Source: an uncultured Bacteroidales bacterium (GTDB lineage Bacteria > Bacteroidota > Bacteroidia > Bacteroidales > P3). From it: 7,082 nt of DNA. The notes under the pieces are model-generated. The model was not told the DNA's origin and did no database searches. It worked only from the letters and a program-made list of their open reading frames with translations. Location: positions 1 through 7,082 of the forward strand of contig CALGCG010000104.1 of assembly GCA_937884485.1 (NCBI GenBank), read 5' to 3'. Within the stretch, counting starts at the first letter, position 1, and each line of letters opens with the position of its first letter. The translations under genes were made by a program, and so were the position numbers. Positions 1-7,004 of this stretch are shown here, piece after piece.

Positions 1-751
1 CATCGTGGCCACCGGCGGCATGAGCTACCCCACCACCGGCTCCACCGGCGACGGCTTTGCGTGGCTGCGTCAGCTGGGCCACACGGTCTATCCCGGCCTG
101 CCCACCCTGATCCCGCTCACCAGCGATGCTCCGTGGGTCACCGCCCTGCAGGGCCTGAGCCTGCGCAATGTACGTCTGACCCTGCAAGCGGGCAAAAAGA
201 AGCTGTACACCGATCTGGGCGAGATGCTCTTCACCCATTTCGGCATCACCGGGCCGCTGGTGCTCAGCGCGTCAGCCTATATGGCCGAGCTGGCCCCCGA
301 TGAGGTGCGTCTGACCCTGGATCTGAAGCCCGGCCTCACCGCCGAGCAGCTGGAAGCCCGCATCCTGCGGGATGTGGCCGAAGCCGGCAAGAAACAGCTG
401 GGCACGGTGCTGTGCGGATTGTTCCCGTCCCGACTGGCCGAGACCATGGCCCAGCTCTGCGCCCTTGGCTGGACAACCCCTGCCTGCGAGCTCACCAAGG
501 AGGGCCGCATGGCGCTGGTGGAGCGCACCAAAGCCTTGCAGATCCCCATCTCCGGCACCCGGCCCCTGTCCGAAGCCGTGGTCACCCGCGGCGGCGTCAG
601 CGTCAAGGAGATCGCCCCCGCCACCATGGAAAGCAAGCTCATCTCCGGCCTCTACGTGGCAGGCGAGCTGTTGGATGTGGATGCCCTTACCGGCGGCTAC
701 AACCTGCAGATAGCCTTCAGCACCGGCCACGCCGCCGGCGAGGCGATATAA
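1..751 (+). CDS. HI0933/BaiN-family FAD-dependent oxidoreductase, C-terminal part (5' truncated by window)
   Basis: The reading frame is already open at base 2 and ends at TAA 749-751, giving 249 visible residues of a family usually about 400 long, so the N-terminal Rossmann FAD-binding GxGxxG segment is missing. The visible part begins at the conserved VATGGMSYPTTGSTGDG motif. It continues with MLFTHFGITGP (from about residue 76), a middle substrate-side domain containing DLKPGLTAEQLEARILRD, then TRGGVSVKEIAPATMESK, and finally GLYVAGELLDVDALTGGYN, which in this family closes over the FAD. Members are cytoplasmic flavoproteins (E. coli YhiN, H. influenzae HI0933, clostridial BaiN); physiological substrates are mostly uncertain, and a bile-acid reductase role has been proposed for BaiN. 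I do not assign a substrate. The GTG at base 5 is an internal valine codon, not a start. The motif wording resembles Firmicutes members. The gene converges on the ABC-F gene across a hairpin. Promoter and upstream neighbours are outside the window. Confidence 0.9.
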   Translation, partial: IVATGGMSYPTTGSTGDGFAWLRQLGHTVYPGLPTLIPLTSDAPWVTALQGLSLRNVRLTLQAGKKKLYTDLGEMLFTHFGITGPLVLSASAYMAELAPDEVRLTLDLKPGLTAEQLEARILRDVAEAGKKQLGTVLCGLFPSRLAETMAQLCALGWTTPACELTKEGRMALVERTKALQIPISGTRPLSEAVVTRGGVSVKEIAPATMESKLISGLYVAGELLDVDALTGGYNLQIAFSTGHAAGEAI

Positions 752-756
752 AAAAA

Positions 757-784
757 AGCGGGCAACCCAATCGGGTTGCCCGCT
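757..784 (-). terminator. Intrinsic terminator between convergent genes (best for the minus strand)
   Basis: A perfect 12-base inverted repeat (757-768 with 773-784, core GCGGGCAACCC) with a 4-base loop AATC lies between the flavoprotein stop (751) and the ABC-F stop (791-793). Read on the minus strand it is followed at once by seven T (complement of 751-757), the classic Rho-independent form, so it should end the ABC-F transcript. Read on the plus strand the A-tract precedes the stem and only a weak T-rich stretch (from about 787) follows, so it probably also serves the flavoprotein but less efficiently. Confidence 0.9.
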
Positions 785-790
785 CTGCGT

Positions 791-2695
791 TTATTCTTCC
801 GCCGCTATCACAGCCTCTTCCCACTCGCTCATCTTCTGCTCCAACTGGTCTTTGAGGGATTGGTAGGCCTTGTAGAAATCGGGGGTCTGGGCTTCGCCGG
901 TGGCCAGGATGGTGTCCTTGGCGGCAATCTCGGCCTCGAGGGCTTCAATCTCCTGCTCCTTTTGCTTGACGACGTTCTGCAACTTGCGCCGCTCACGTTC
1001 GCGCTCACGGCTCTGCTCATAGGCAGCCTTGCCGGCGGAGCTACTCTTCTGTGTGGACGGTGCGCTCTGGGCGGCAGCCTCATTCGGGGCATTCTGCGTT
1101 TCGAGGAACTCCATGATGTCGCCCTTGAACTCGTGCACCGCGCCGTCGCGGAACTCATAGAGCTCGTCGGTGAGGCCGCTAAGGAAATCGCGGTCGTGGC
1201 TGACCACGATGAGGGTGCCGGTGTACTGCAGGAGGGCGTTCTTGAGGATGTCCTTGGAATTCATGTCCAGGTGGTTGGTGGGCTCGTCGAGAACCAGGAG
1301 GTTGCTCGGCGTGAGCAGCAGTTTGGCCAAGGCCAGACGGGCCTTCTCGCCACCGCTGAGCACCTTGACCTTCTTGTCGATGTCGTCGTCGGAGAAGAGG
1401 AAGCTGCCCAGGATATTGCGTATCTTGGGACGTATGTCGCCCTGGGCGATGTCGTCGATGGTTTCGAACACTGTGCGGTCGAGGTTGAGCATGGCGGCCT
1501 GGTTCTGGGCGTAGTAGCCCAGGGCGACACCTGCGCCGAGGCGGAAAGTGCCGGTGTAGTCGTGTATGTCACCCACGATAATCTTTGCCATCGTACTCTT
1601 ACCCTCGCCGTTACGGCCCACAAAGGCCACTTTCTTGCCGGCGGTGAGCAGGAAGTCGACCCCGTCGAACACCTGGTTGTCGCCGTAGGCCTTGCCCAGG
1701 TGCTGCGCCTCGACGACGATTTTGCCGCTGTGCGGTGCCGGGGGGAACTGGAAGTGGATGCTCTCGGTGCTCACCTCGTCGACCTTGATGGTCTCCATGC
1801 GCTCCAGCATCTTGATGCGGCTCTGCACCTGCTTGGACTTGGTGGCCTTGTAGCGGAAGCGCTCGATGAAAGCCTCGATTTGCGCCACCTGGCGTTGTTG
1901 GTTGGTGAGCTGGGCCATCTGGCTGGCTCGGCGCTCCTGCATTTGCACCACATACTCCGAGTAGGGGCACTTGTAATCATATATTCGTCCGGCGGTGATC
2001 TCGATGGTGCGACGGGTGATGTTGTCGAGGAAGGTGCGGTCGTGGCTGACGAGCACCACGGCGCCGCTGTAGCTGCCGAGGTAGTTCTCCAGCCACTGGA
2101 TGGATACGATGTCAAGATGGTTCGTAGGCTCGTCGAGGAGCAGGAAGTCGGGGTGGCGCAGCAGCAGCTTGGCCAGTTCGACACGCATCTGCCATCCTCC
2201 GCTGAACACCGCCACGGGGCGGTCGAAGTCAGAGTGCTTGAAGCCCAGGCCCAGCAGCACCTTCTCGGCCTGCTCCTGGCGGCGGCCGCCGCCCAGCATG
2301 GCCAGGTGCTCGGTGACATCGTTGTGGCGTTCCAGCAGACGCGTGTATTCTGAGCTGTCATAGTCCGTGCGCTCGGCAATCTCGGCCGTCAGCCGTTCCT
2401 GCTCTTTTTCAAGGATGTCCAGCTGGTCGAAGGCCGTGAGGGCCTCCTCCAGCACGGTGCCGATGCTGTCGGGCACCATTTCCTGCGGCAGGTAACCCAC
2501 GGTCTGGCCCGCGGCCATGACGATGGTGCCGCTTTCGGGCTCCTGCCATCCGCAGAGGATCTTGAGGAGGGTGGACTTGCCGGCGCCGTTCATGCCGACG
2601 AGGCCTATGCGGTCGTGGTCGCCGATGTTGAAGGTGACGTGGTCGAAGAGGTTGGTGCCGGTGAACTGCACCGAGAGGTTGTTGACGCTAATCAT
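791..2695 (-). CDS. ABC-F family ATPase (Uup/YdiF-like translation factor)
   Basis: The 634-residue protein has two ABC ATPase domains and no membrane segment, so it is a soluble ABC-F protein and not a transporter. Domain 1 shows Walker A GMNGAGKST (34-42), signature FSGGWQ (164-169) and LLLDEPTNHLD (185-195). Domain 2 shows GRNGEGKST (360-368), LSGGEK (446-451) and VLDEPTNHLD (468-477). Both catalytic glutamates (E189, E471) are present. The interdomain linker (about 245-310) contains RYKATKSKQVQSR, the arm that in ABC-F proteins reaches the peptidyl-tRNA at the ribosomal E site. A Ser/Ala/Gln-rich spacer (about 528-550) leads to a charged C-terminal coiled coil, as in Uup. The linker is not extended as in antibiotic-resistance ABC-F proteins, so a housekeeping role in relieving stalled ribosomes is likelier (inference). 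ATG 2695 is preferred: the longer frame starts with TTG 2701 inside a T-tract, and MISVNNLSVQF is the usual N-terminus. It lies 77 bases downstream of tonB. Confidence 0.95.
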   Translation of the reverse strand: MISVNNLSVQFTGTNLFDHVTFNIGDHDRIGLVGMNGAGKSTLLKILCGWQEPESGTIVMAAGQTVGYLPQEMVPDSIGTVLEEALTAFDQLDILEKEQERLTAEIAERTDYDSSEYTRLLERHNDVTEHLAMLGGGRRQEQAEKVLLGLGFKHSDFDRPVAVFSGGWQMRVELAKLLLRHPDFLLLDEPTNHLDIVSIQWLENYLGSYSGAVVLVSHDRTFLDNITRRTIEITAGRIYDYKCPYSEYVVQMQERRASQMAQLTNQQRQVAQIEAFIERFRYKATKSKQVQSRIKMLERMETIKVDEVSTESIHFQFPPAPHSGKIVVEAQHLGKAYGDNQVFDGVDFLLTAGKKVAFVGRNGEGKSTMAKIIVGDIHDYTGTFRLGAGVALGYYAQNQAAMLNLDRTVFETIDDIAQGDIRPKIRNILGSFLFSDDDIDKKVKVLSGGEKARLALAKLLLTPSNLLVLDEPTNHLDMNSKDILKNALLQYTGTLIVVSHDRDFLSGLTDELYEFRDGAVHEFKGDIMEFLETQNAPNEAAAQSAPSTQKSSSAGKAAYEQSRERERERRKLQNVVKQKEQEIEALEAEIAAKDTILATGEAQTPDFYKAYQSLKDQLEQKMSEWEEAVIAAEE

Positions 2696-2706
2696 AAGCA
2701 AAAAAA

Positions 2707-2739
2707 TGGAGCAGCAGACCTAATGACACTGCTGCTCCA
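2707..2739 (-). terminator. Hairpin plus T-tract after tonB, abutting the ABC-F start (terminator or attenuator)
   Basis: An 11-base perfect inverted repeat (2707-2717 with 2729-2739, core GGAGCAGCAG) surrounds an 11-base loop. On the minus strand the stem is followed by seven T (complement of 2700-2706), the form of an intrinsic terminator for tonB, whose stop is at 2773-2775. The ABC-F ATG (2695) begins only 11 bases after the stem, so no promoter fits between. The structure therefore either ends most tonB transcripts with some read-through into ABC-F, or works as a leader hairpin controlling it. Confidence 0.75.
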
Positions 2740-2772
2740 GAATTGTTTGTTTTCAAGCAGATGCTTGGTTGT

Positions 2773-3459
2773 TTACTTGAGGTTGAAGTTGACGGGCAGG
2801 TTGAACTGCACACGCACAGCTTTACCACGCTGTTTTCCGGGAGACCACTTGGGCATGGCCTTGACGACGCGGATAGCTTCGGCACCGCAGCCGCCGCCAA
2901 TGTCACGCAGAATCTTGGGGTTGGCGATAGTACCGTCTTTCTCCACAACGAAGGTGACGTACACCTTGCCGGTGATGCCGTTTTCGCGAGCCAGCTGGGG
3001 GTACTTGATGTTCTGTGCAAGATACTTGTACAGGGCTTCCATACCACCGGGGAATTCCGGCTCATTCTCCACCACGGTGAAAATCTCTTCCTCTTTCACT
3101 TCCTCTTCCTCTTCCACAATGACAGGGGCGATGGCGATGTTCTTGGTATCCTCGTTGAGGCCAGCGTCGACAACCAGTTCATTCTTGATTTCCTGGTCGT
3201 TTTCAACGACGTTGATGACGGTGGTCACCTCGGGCACCTCTGGTGGCGGAGGGGGTGGCGGTTCCTGGATGTCGGTCTGGATGATAATCTCTTCCGGCTC
3301 TTCGACCACCTCGCGCACAAAGGCCGTGGACTCGTCCGAATCGTAGGACTTCACTTCGAAGGCGACCAAGGAGGCTGCAAGAATCACCACCAAACCTATC
3401 TCCAGATAGAGACCTCTGCGTTTTTCGAGGTCGGCTTTGGGATTTTTCTTGAGTTCCAT
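2773..3459 (-). CDS. tonB: Energy transducer TonB
   Basis: This 228-residue protein is an inner-membrane TonB, which passes energy from the proton-driven ExbB-ExbD motor to TonB-dependent outer-membrane receptors, including the SusC-type transporters common in this phylum. A short basic cytoplasmic N-terminus (MELKKNPKADLEKRR) is followed by one hydrophobic anchor (about 17-34), so the rest is periplasmic. A run of seven prolines (67-73) in a short extended segment is followed by an unusually acidic stretch, EEEEEVKEEE (116-125). The C-terminal TonB domain starts at EPEFPGG (133-139) and continues through NIKYPQLARENGITGKVYV, a DGTI strand turn and MPKWSPGKQRGK to the end; it contacts the TonB box of receptors. 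Start at ATG 3459 is the only sensible one: the N-terminus is typical and the leader is AT-rich without a Shine-Dalgarno sequence. No exbB or exbD is in view. Many Bacteroidota carry several TonB paralogues, so this need not be the main one. Confidence 0.95.
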   Translation of the reverse strand: MELKKNPKADLEKRRGLYLEIGLVVILAASLVAFEVKSYDSDESTAFVREVVEEPEEIIIQTDIQEPPPPPPPEVPEVTTVINVVENDQEIKNELVVDAGLNEDTKNIAIAPVIVEEEEEVKEEEIFTVVENEPEFPGGMEALYKYLAQNIKYPQLARENGITGKVYVTFVVEKDGTIANPKILRDIGGGCGAEAIRVVKAMPKWSPGKQRGKAVRVQFNLPVNFNLK

Positions 3460-3522
3460 ATTATTGTTATTTAATTGTTTATTGTCATTTCGGGGCTTTT
3501 TACCCCCCTTTGTTTCACACCG

Positions 3523-3552
3523 CTAAAATACGAAAAAAAATTAAATTACAAA
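3523..3552 (-). promoter_or_regulatory. Putative Bacteroidota-type promoter for tonB
   Basis: On the minus strand, TTTG (complement of 3549-3552) is followed after 18 bases by TATTTTAG (complement of 3523-3530), one mismatch from the Bacteroidota -7 consensus TAnnTTTG. Transcription would start near 3515, leaving an AT-rich leader of roughly 55 bases before ATG 3459. The leader holds a short GGGG/CCCC inverted repeat (about 3492-3508) whose role is unclear. The surrounding sequence is very AT-rich, so a chance match is possible. Confidence 0.5.
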
Positions 3553-3573
3553 CATTTTTTTGTTAAAAATTTT

Positions 3574-6500
3574 TCAAACACCCGCTTCGAGGGGTACCTG
3601 ACGCACATGCACCGAAGGCTGCAAGAAGAGCAACCATCCACTGACGTTGGGATAGCCCATGCTGGAAACCGCACGGCAGTATCGGCGCACCTGGTCGTTG
3701 TATTCCGCTTCGTCATCAGCGCCGGTCTTGAAATCCACGACCCATGTTTCGTCGGGGGCGAAAACCACACGGTCGGGGCGACCTGTGTCGCTGCCGTCGG
3801 TAAGGTCGCACTCGTTCTTGTGACCATAGGCGGGGTCGAAGAAACGCGCCGTGGCGGGATTGGTCAGCACGTCGTGCACCAGTGCCCTCAGCTTGTCGCA
3901 CTCGACGGCGTCCACCCGCTCCTTTTCGGCGAAGGCGTCGACGACGGCATCGACATCCGAGCCGGCAGAGTCTATGGAGGCCAGCAGGGCATGGGCATGG
4001 ATGCCGAAACGCACGCGCTCCTCCAGCATGGGCGCCAGGACATGGTCCGACGGAGGCGCTATCTTCACCTTCTTGCTCCAGTCGGAATAGCCCAGCCGCT
4101 GCACGTACGCCCCTTCGACCTCGAAGCGCGCCTTTTTCTTTTTCTTTTCCACATGTTTGAAATCGGGGTCGCCGAATTCTTTCTTCGTTTCGGGATCGTC
4201 CAGGTAGTCCTTCAGCATGGCGGCATAGCCCGTCTTGCCCCCCGGTTCGGGGCATACAACGAAGAGTTGCTCCTCAGGACGTGTGAACGCTACATATAAT
4301 ATGTTAAGGTCGTCGACCGCGGTGGCCGCCTGTTCGGCCATCCGGTCGGAATCGAAGCGTGTAGGCTTGGAGGCGCCCAGCGTGACGTAGGCCGCGGGCA
4401 GCACTTTCCCGCCGGGGTTGAAACCCTTGGCGGCGTCGACCCACACTTTGATGTCCCGCTCTTCCGTGGGGAAAAAGGGGCAGATGACCACCGGCGCCTG
4501 GAGGCCCTTGGCCTTGTGGATGGTCATCAGGCGTATGGCATTGCCCTCCTCCGACGAGGCCGCCGAGACCTTGGGATGGGCGTCGAACCAGTCCAGGAAT
4601 TCGCCGAGGCTCTGGTTGTGCCGCGACGAAAACGCGGCGGCGCGGTTGAGCAGCGAGGCCACATAGGCCACATCCATGCCGTCGAGGCGCAGGGTGCGCA
4701 GCAGGTCCTCGCAGCAGTCGTAGAGGCTCATCGAGAGCAGGCGGCCGGTGTTGAAATCGATGCCCTCGGCCGACAGGGCGGCGTGCAGGTCCACCGTGCC
4801 TTTGGGCAAGAAGGCCTCCTCGTGGAACCCCCCGATGACCCCCAGCCCTTGCAGGCGGTACATCAACTCGGCGGCGGCCACACGATTGCTGCCGTCGTGC
4901 AGGTAGCGCAGCGCCGCCACGAGGGTCATCACCACATGGCTGTTGCGGAGGTAGAACGACTCCGCCGAGCTCTGCTCGTAAGCGCTGTGCTCCAGCAGGT
5001 AGGAGCCTATGGCGGCCAGCTGCTGCTTGTAGCGCGCCAGAATCATGATGTGGCGAGGCTGGTAGCCCTGCTCGTTCACCAGGCGGTCGATAATCTCCAG
5101 CACGCGCTGGCAGATGGCGTCCTCGGCCTCAGGGTCGACAAAGGAGATGCCGACATAGCCCTGGGGACGTTCCGGACTCTTTTTGTTCAGCTGCTGCCTC
5201 AGTTCCTCCTTGCCGCGCTCGCTGTCGCCCCCGGGGCCGAGGTAGATGCGCCGGGCCAGCTCGTTGTCGGCATACCTGCCACGCACCAGCCAGGAGAAGA
5301 ACTCGTTGTTGAATTCCACCACCTTGTCGGCGGTGCGGAAATTGGTATCCAGCATGTCGAAGCTGTAGTTGCCCGGGTTGGAGAGCGTGCTGCCATGATG
5401 CGCCATGCCCTCCACCCGCGGCAGGGCCACGAACTGGCGCACATCGCCCTGGCGGAAGCGGTAGATGGACTGCTTGCCGTCGCCCACAACGAGCGACTTC
5501 TGCCCCTCGGACACGCCGTTTTCCAGCAGCGGCACCAGATTCTGCCACTGCAGCACCGAGGTGTCCTGGAACTCGTCGATCAGGAAATGATGGTAGCGGC
5601 TGCCCAGGCGCTCGTAGATGAAGGGGGCGGGTTCTTCCTGCACAACGTTGTTGATGAGGCGGTTGAACTCGGAGAGGTGCACCACTTCGTTCTCGCGGGC
5701 ATAGAGCCGCATCTGGCGGTTCAGCTCGCCGAGCAAGGCCATCTCGAACATCTTGCCCAGGAGCAGCTTGCACGTATTGTAGTCGATCAGCGGACCGTCG
5801 AGCTGTTCCTTGAGATTGAAGTAGACCTCCCGCAGGGGAGTCGCGATGCTGTCGACGCCGGGGAAGGAGGTTTTCGGCTTGCAGAGCTTGTCGCCGCAAT
5901 AGTCCTCCGCCTCGAACACACTCACCACATAGCTGTTGGGCAACACCGTCAGCTCGCGATTCAGCGTGTTGCGGAAGTGCTTCGCCTTGTCGAAAAAGCC
6001 ATAGAATCCCCTCTGGCCGTAGAAGCAGTCTTTGGCAATCATGCCGATGCTGGCGAGCAGGCCCATGGCTTTGTCCCCAAGCTTCTCAACACGTGTGATA
6101 TAGTCGTCGCAATACTTGACATACTGCTCGTGCATCTCCATATAATCCTCAAGCTTGTAGCTCGAAAGCATGGTCAGGTAGACGTCCGTGTTCTCGGAAA
6201 AGAGCTGCTTGGCCAGCTCGGTGAGACCGAACACGATGTCGAACGACTTCTCCTCCTCCATCCTGCTCGCCGCGTAGCGCTCCAGCATGCTGGTAAGGCA
6301 TTCGTTGCCGGGGGTGCCCACGAGCGACATCAAGCCGCTGACGGCATGCTCTATAAGGTCCTCCCGCTCAATCATCACCTCGAAATTGACGGGCTGCTCC
6401 AGGTCGTGGGCGAAGGTGCGCACCACGCGGTTCATGAAGCTGTCTATCGTGCACACCGACAGGTCGCTGTAGCGGTGGAGAATGGCGCTGCGAAGCTCCC

Positions 6501-6849
6501 CGGCCATTTGGCGCAGGTCGGCGTCGGTCAGCGGCGGCTGATGGGTCTTGTAGCGGTCTATATTGATGACATCCAGCAGCATGGCGCCCATATCCGTACC
6601 CTCGGGAGCTGGCTCGGTGCCATGCTCGGAAATCGCCGTCAGCTCGTCCATGATGCGCGTTTTCATCTCGTTGGCGGCCTTGTTGGTGAAGGTGATGGCC
6701 AGAATGCTCCTGAAACGGCCTCCCACATGGCCCGGCCCGCCGGCCATGGCCAGACGGAGGTATTCCTTCACAAGATTGAAAGTCTTGCCCGACCCCGCAG
6801 CAGCCTTGCAAACAACAAAAGGGTTGTAAATGTGGTCTGTAGTCTCCAT
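3574..6849 (-). CDS. UvrD/Rep-family helicase with C-terminal RecB-type nuclease domain (AddA/RecB-like)
   Basis: This 1091-residue protein combines a superfamily 1A DNA helicase with a PD-(D/E)XK nuclease, the architecture of AddA and RecB, which resect double-strand breaks for RecA loading. Helicase motifs in order: Walker A AAAGSGKT (16-23); Ia ITFTNKAANEMKTR (52-65); DEFQDT (about 425), the Walker B/motif II; GDGKQSIYRFRQ (about 458); DTNFRT (about 500); TIHKAKG (about 776); and YVAFTRPEEQ (about 855). The nuclease domain shows GIHAHALL (about 950), RPDRVVF (about 1026), VVDFKTG (about 1039) and YNDQVRRYCRA (about 1053), so the metal-binding and catalytic residues look intact. The length is slightly below typical AddA. 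ATG 6849 is chosen over the frame's first ATG at 6900 because the promoter lies between them, the extra 17 residues would precede the transcript start, and METTDHIYNPFVVCKAAAGSGKT is a normal start for the family. No AddB-like partner adjoins it here. AddA versus RecB cannot be settled from this sequence. Confidence 0.93.
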   Translation of the reverse strand: METTDHIYNPFVVCKAAAGSGKTFNLVKEYLRLAMAGGPGHVGGRFRSILAITFTNKAANEMKTRIMDELTAISEHGTEPAPEGTDMGAMLLDVINIDRYKTHQPPLTDADLRQMAGELRSAILHRYSDLSVCTIDSFMNRVVRTFAHDLEQPVNFEVMIEREDLIEHAVSGLMSLVGTPGNECLTSMLERYAASRMEEEKSFDIVFGLTELAKQLFSENTDVYLTMLSSYKLEDYMEMHEQYVKYCDDYITRVEKLGDKAMGLLASIGMIAKDCFYGQRGFYGFFDKAKHFRNTLNRELTVLPNSYVVSVFEAEDYCGDKLCKPKTSFPGVDSIATPLREVYFNLKEQLDGPLIDYNTCKLLLGKMFEMALLGELNRQMRLYARENEVVHLSEFNRLINNVVQEEPAPFIYERLGSRYHHFLIDEFQDTSVLQWQNLVPLLENGVSEGQKSLVVGDGKQSIYRFRQGDVRQFVALPRVEGMAHHGSTLSNPGNYSFDMLDTNFRTADKVVEFNNEFFSWLVRGRYADNELARRIYLGPGGDSERGKEELRQQLNKKSPERPQGYVGISFVDPEAEDAICQRVLEIIDRLVNEQGYQPRHIMILARYKQQLAAIGSYLLEHSAYEQSSAESFYLRNSHVVMTLVAALRYLHDGSNRVAAAELMYRLQGLGVIGGFHEEAFLPKGTVDLHAALSAEGIDFNTGRLLSMSLYDCCEDLLRTLRLDGMDVAYVASLLNRAAAFSSRHNQSLGEFLDWFDAHPKVSAASSEEGNAIRLMTIHKAKGLQAPVVICPFFPTEERDIKVWVDAAKGFNPGGKVLPAAYVTLGASKPTRFDSDRMAEQAATAVDDLNILYVAFTRPEEQLFVVCPEPGGKTGYAAMLKDYLDDPETKKEFGDPDFKHVEKKKKKARFEVEGAYVQRLGYSDWSKKVKIAPPSDHVLAPMLEERVRFGIHAHALLASIDSAGSDVDAVVDAFAEKERVDAVECDKLRALVHDVLTNPATARFFDPAYGHKNECDLTDGSDTGRPDRVVFAPDETWVVDFKTGADDEAEYNDQVRRYCRAVSSMGYPNVSGWLLFLQPSVHVRQVPLEAGV

Positions 6850-6869
6850 GCCGAAAAAATTTTCCAGTG

Positions 6870-6901
6870 CAAATATACAAAAAATTCCGCACACGGACAA
6901 A
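6870..6901 (-). promoter_or_regulatory. Bacteroidota-type promoter of the helicase gene
   Basis: On the minus strand, TTTG (complement of 6898-6901) and TATATTTG (complement of 6870-6877) are separated by exactly 20 bases. The second is a perfect match to the -7 consensus TAnnTTTG, and the spacing is the usual one for the primary sigma factor of Bacteroidota. Transcription should start near 6863, giving a leader of only about a dozen bases before ATG 6849. This decides the start codon. Confidence 0.8.
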
Positions 6902-6930
6902 CTTTTTCTTCCCTAAAAAGCGGTGCGCCG

Positions 6931-6979
6931 TTCACCCAACCGCCGCGTCGTTCACCCAAAATAGCGCCTTTTCACCCAA
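6931..6979. repeat. Three TTCACCCAA direct repeats at exact 20-base spacing
   Basis: TTCACCCAA occurs at 6931-6939, 6951-6959 and 6971-6979, starting exactly 20 bases apart; two copies are extended by a leading CG and two by extra A. The 11-base spacers differ. On the minus strand (TTGGGTGAA) the boxes begin 30 bases upstream of the helicase -33 element. Close to two helical turns apart, they would sit on one face of the DNA, as transcription-factor sites often do. The period is not a multiple of three, so they are not a coding repeat. The function is unknown. Confidence 0.8.
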
Positions 6980-7004
6980 AAAAACCGCCTCCGCCCCGCC
7001 CCCG

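Noticed and set aside
776..2353. 525-codon open frame on the plus strand opposite the ABC-F gene
   Set aside because: It starts inside the terminator hairpin and lies antisense to a clear ABC-F gene. It has a biased composition with no recognisable domain, so it is a shadow of codon bias.
2699..2701. TTG start for the ABC-F gene, two codons upstream of the ATG
   Set aside because: The TTG lies in the T-tract of the hairpin, and the ATG two codons later gives the normal family N-terminus.
3471..3488. Five-codon reading frame (MTINN) in the tonB leader on the minus strand
   Set aside because: It is very short, in AT-rich sequence, with no ribosome-binding signal or regulatory-peptide character. 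A chance occurrence is the simplest explanation.
3531..3580. Possible terminator for the helicase gene in the AT-rich gap
   Set aside because: The inverted repeats here (AACA/TGTT and AAAAATTTTT) contain almost no GC pairs, so a stable Rho-independent stem is not supported.
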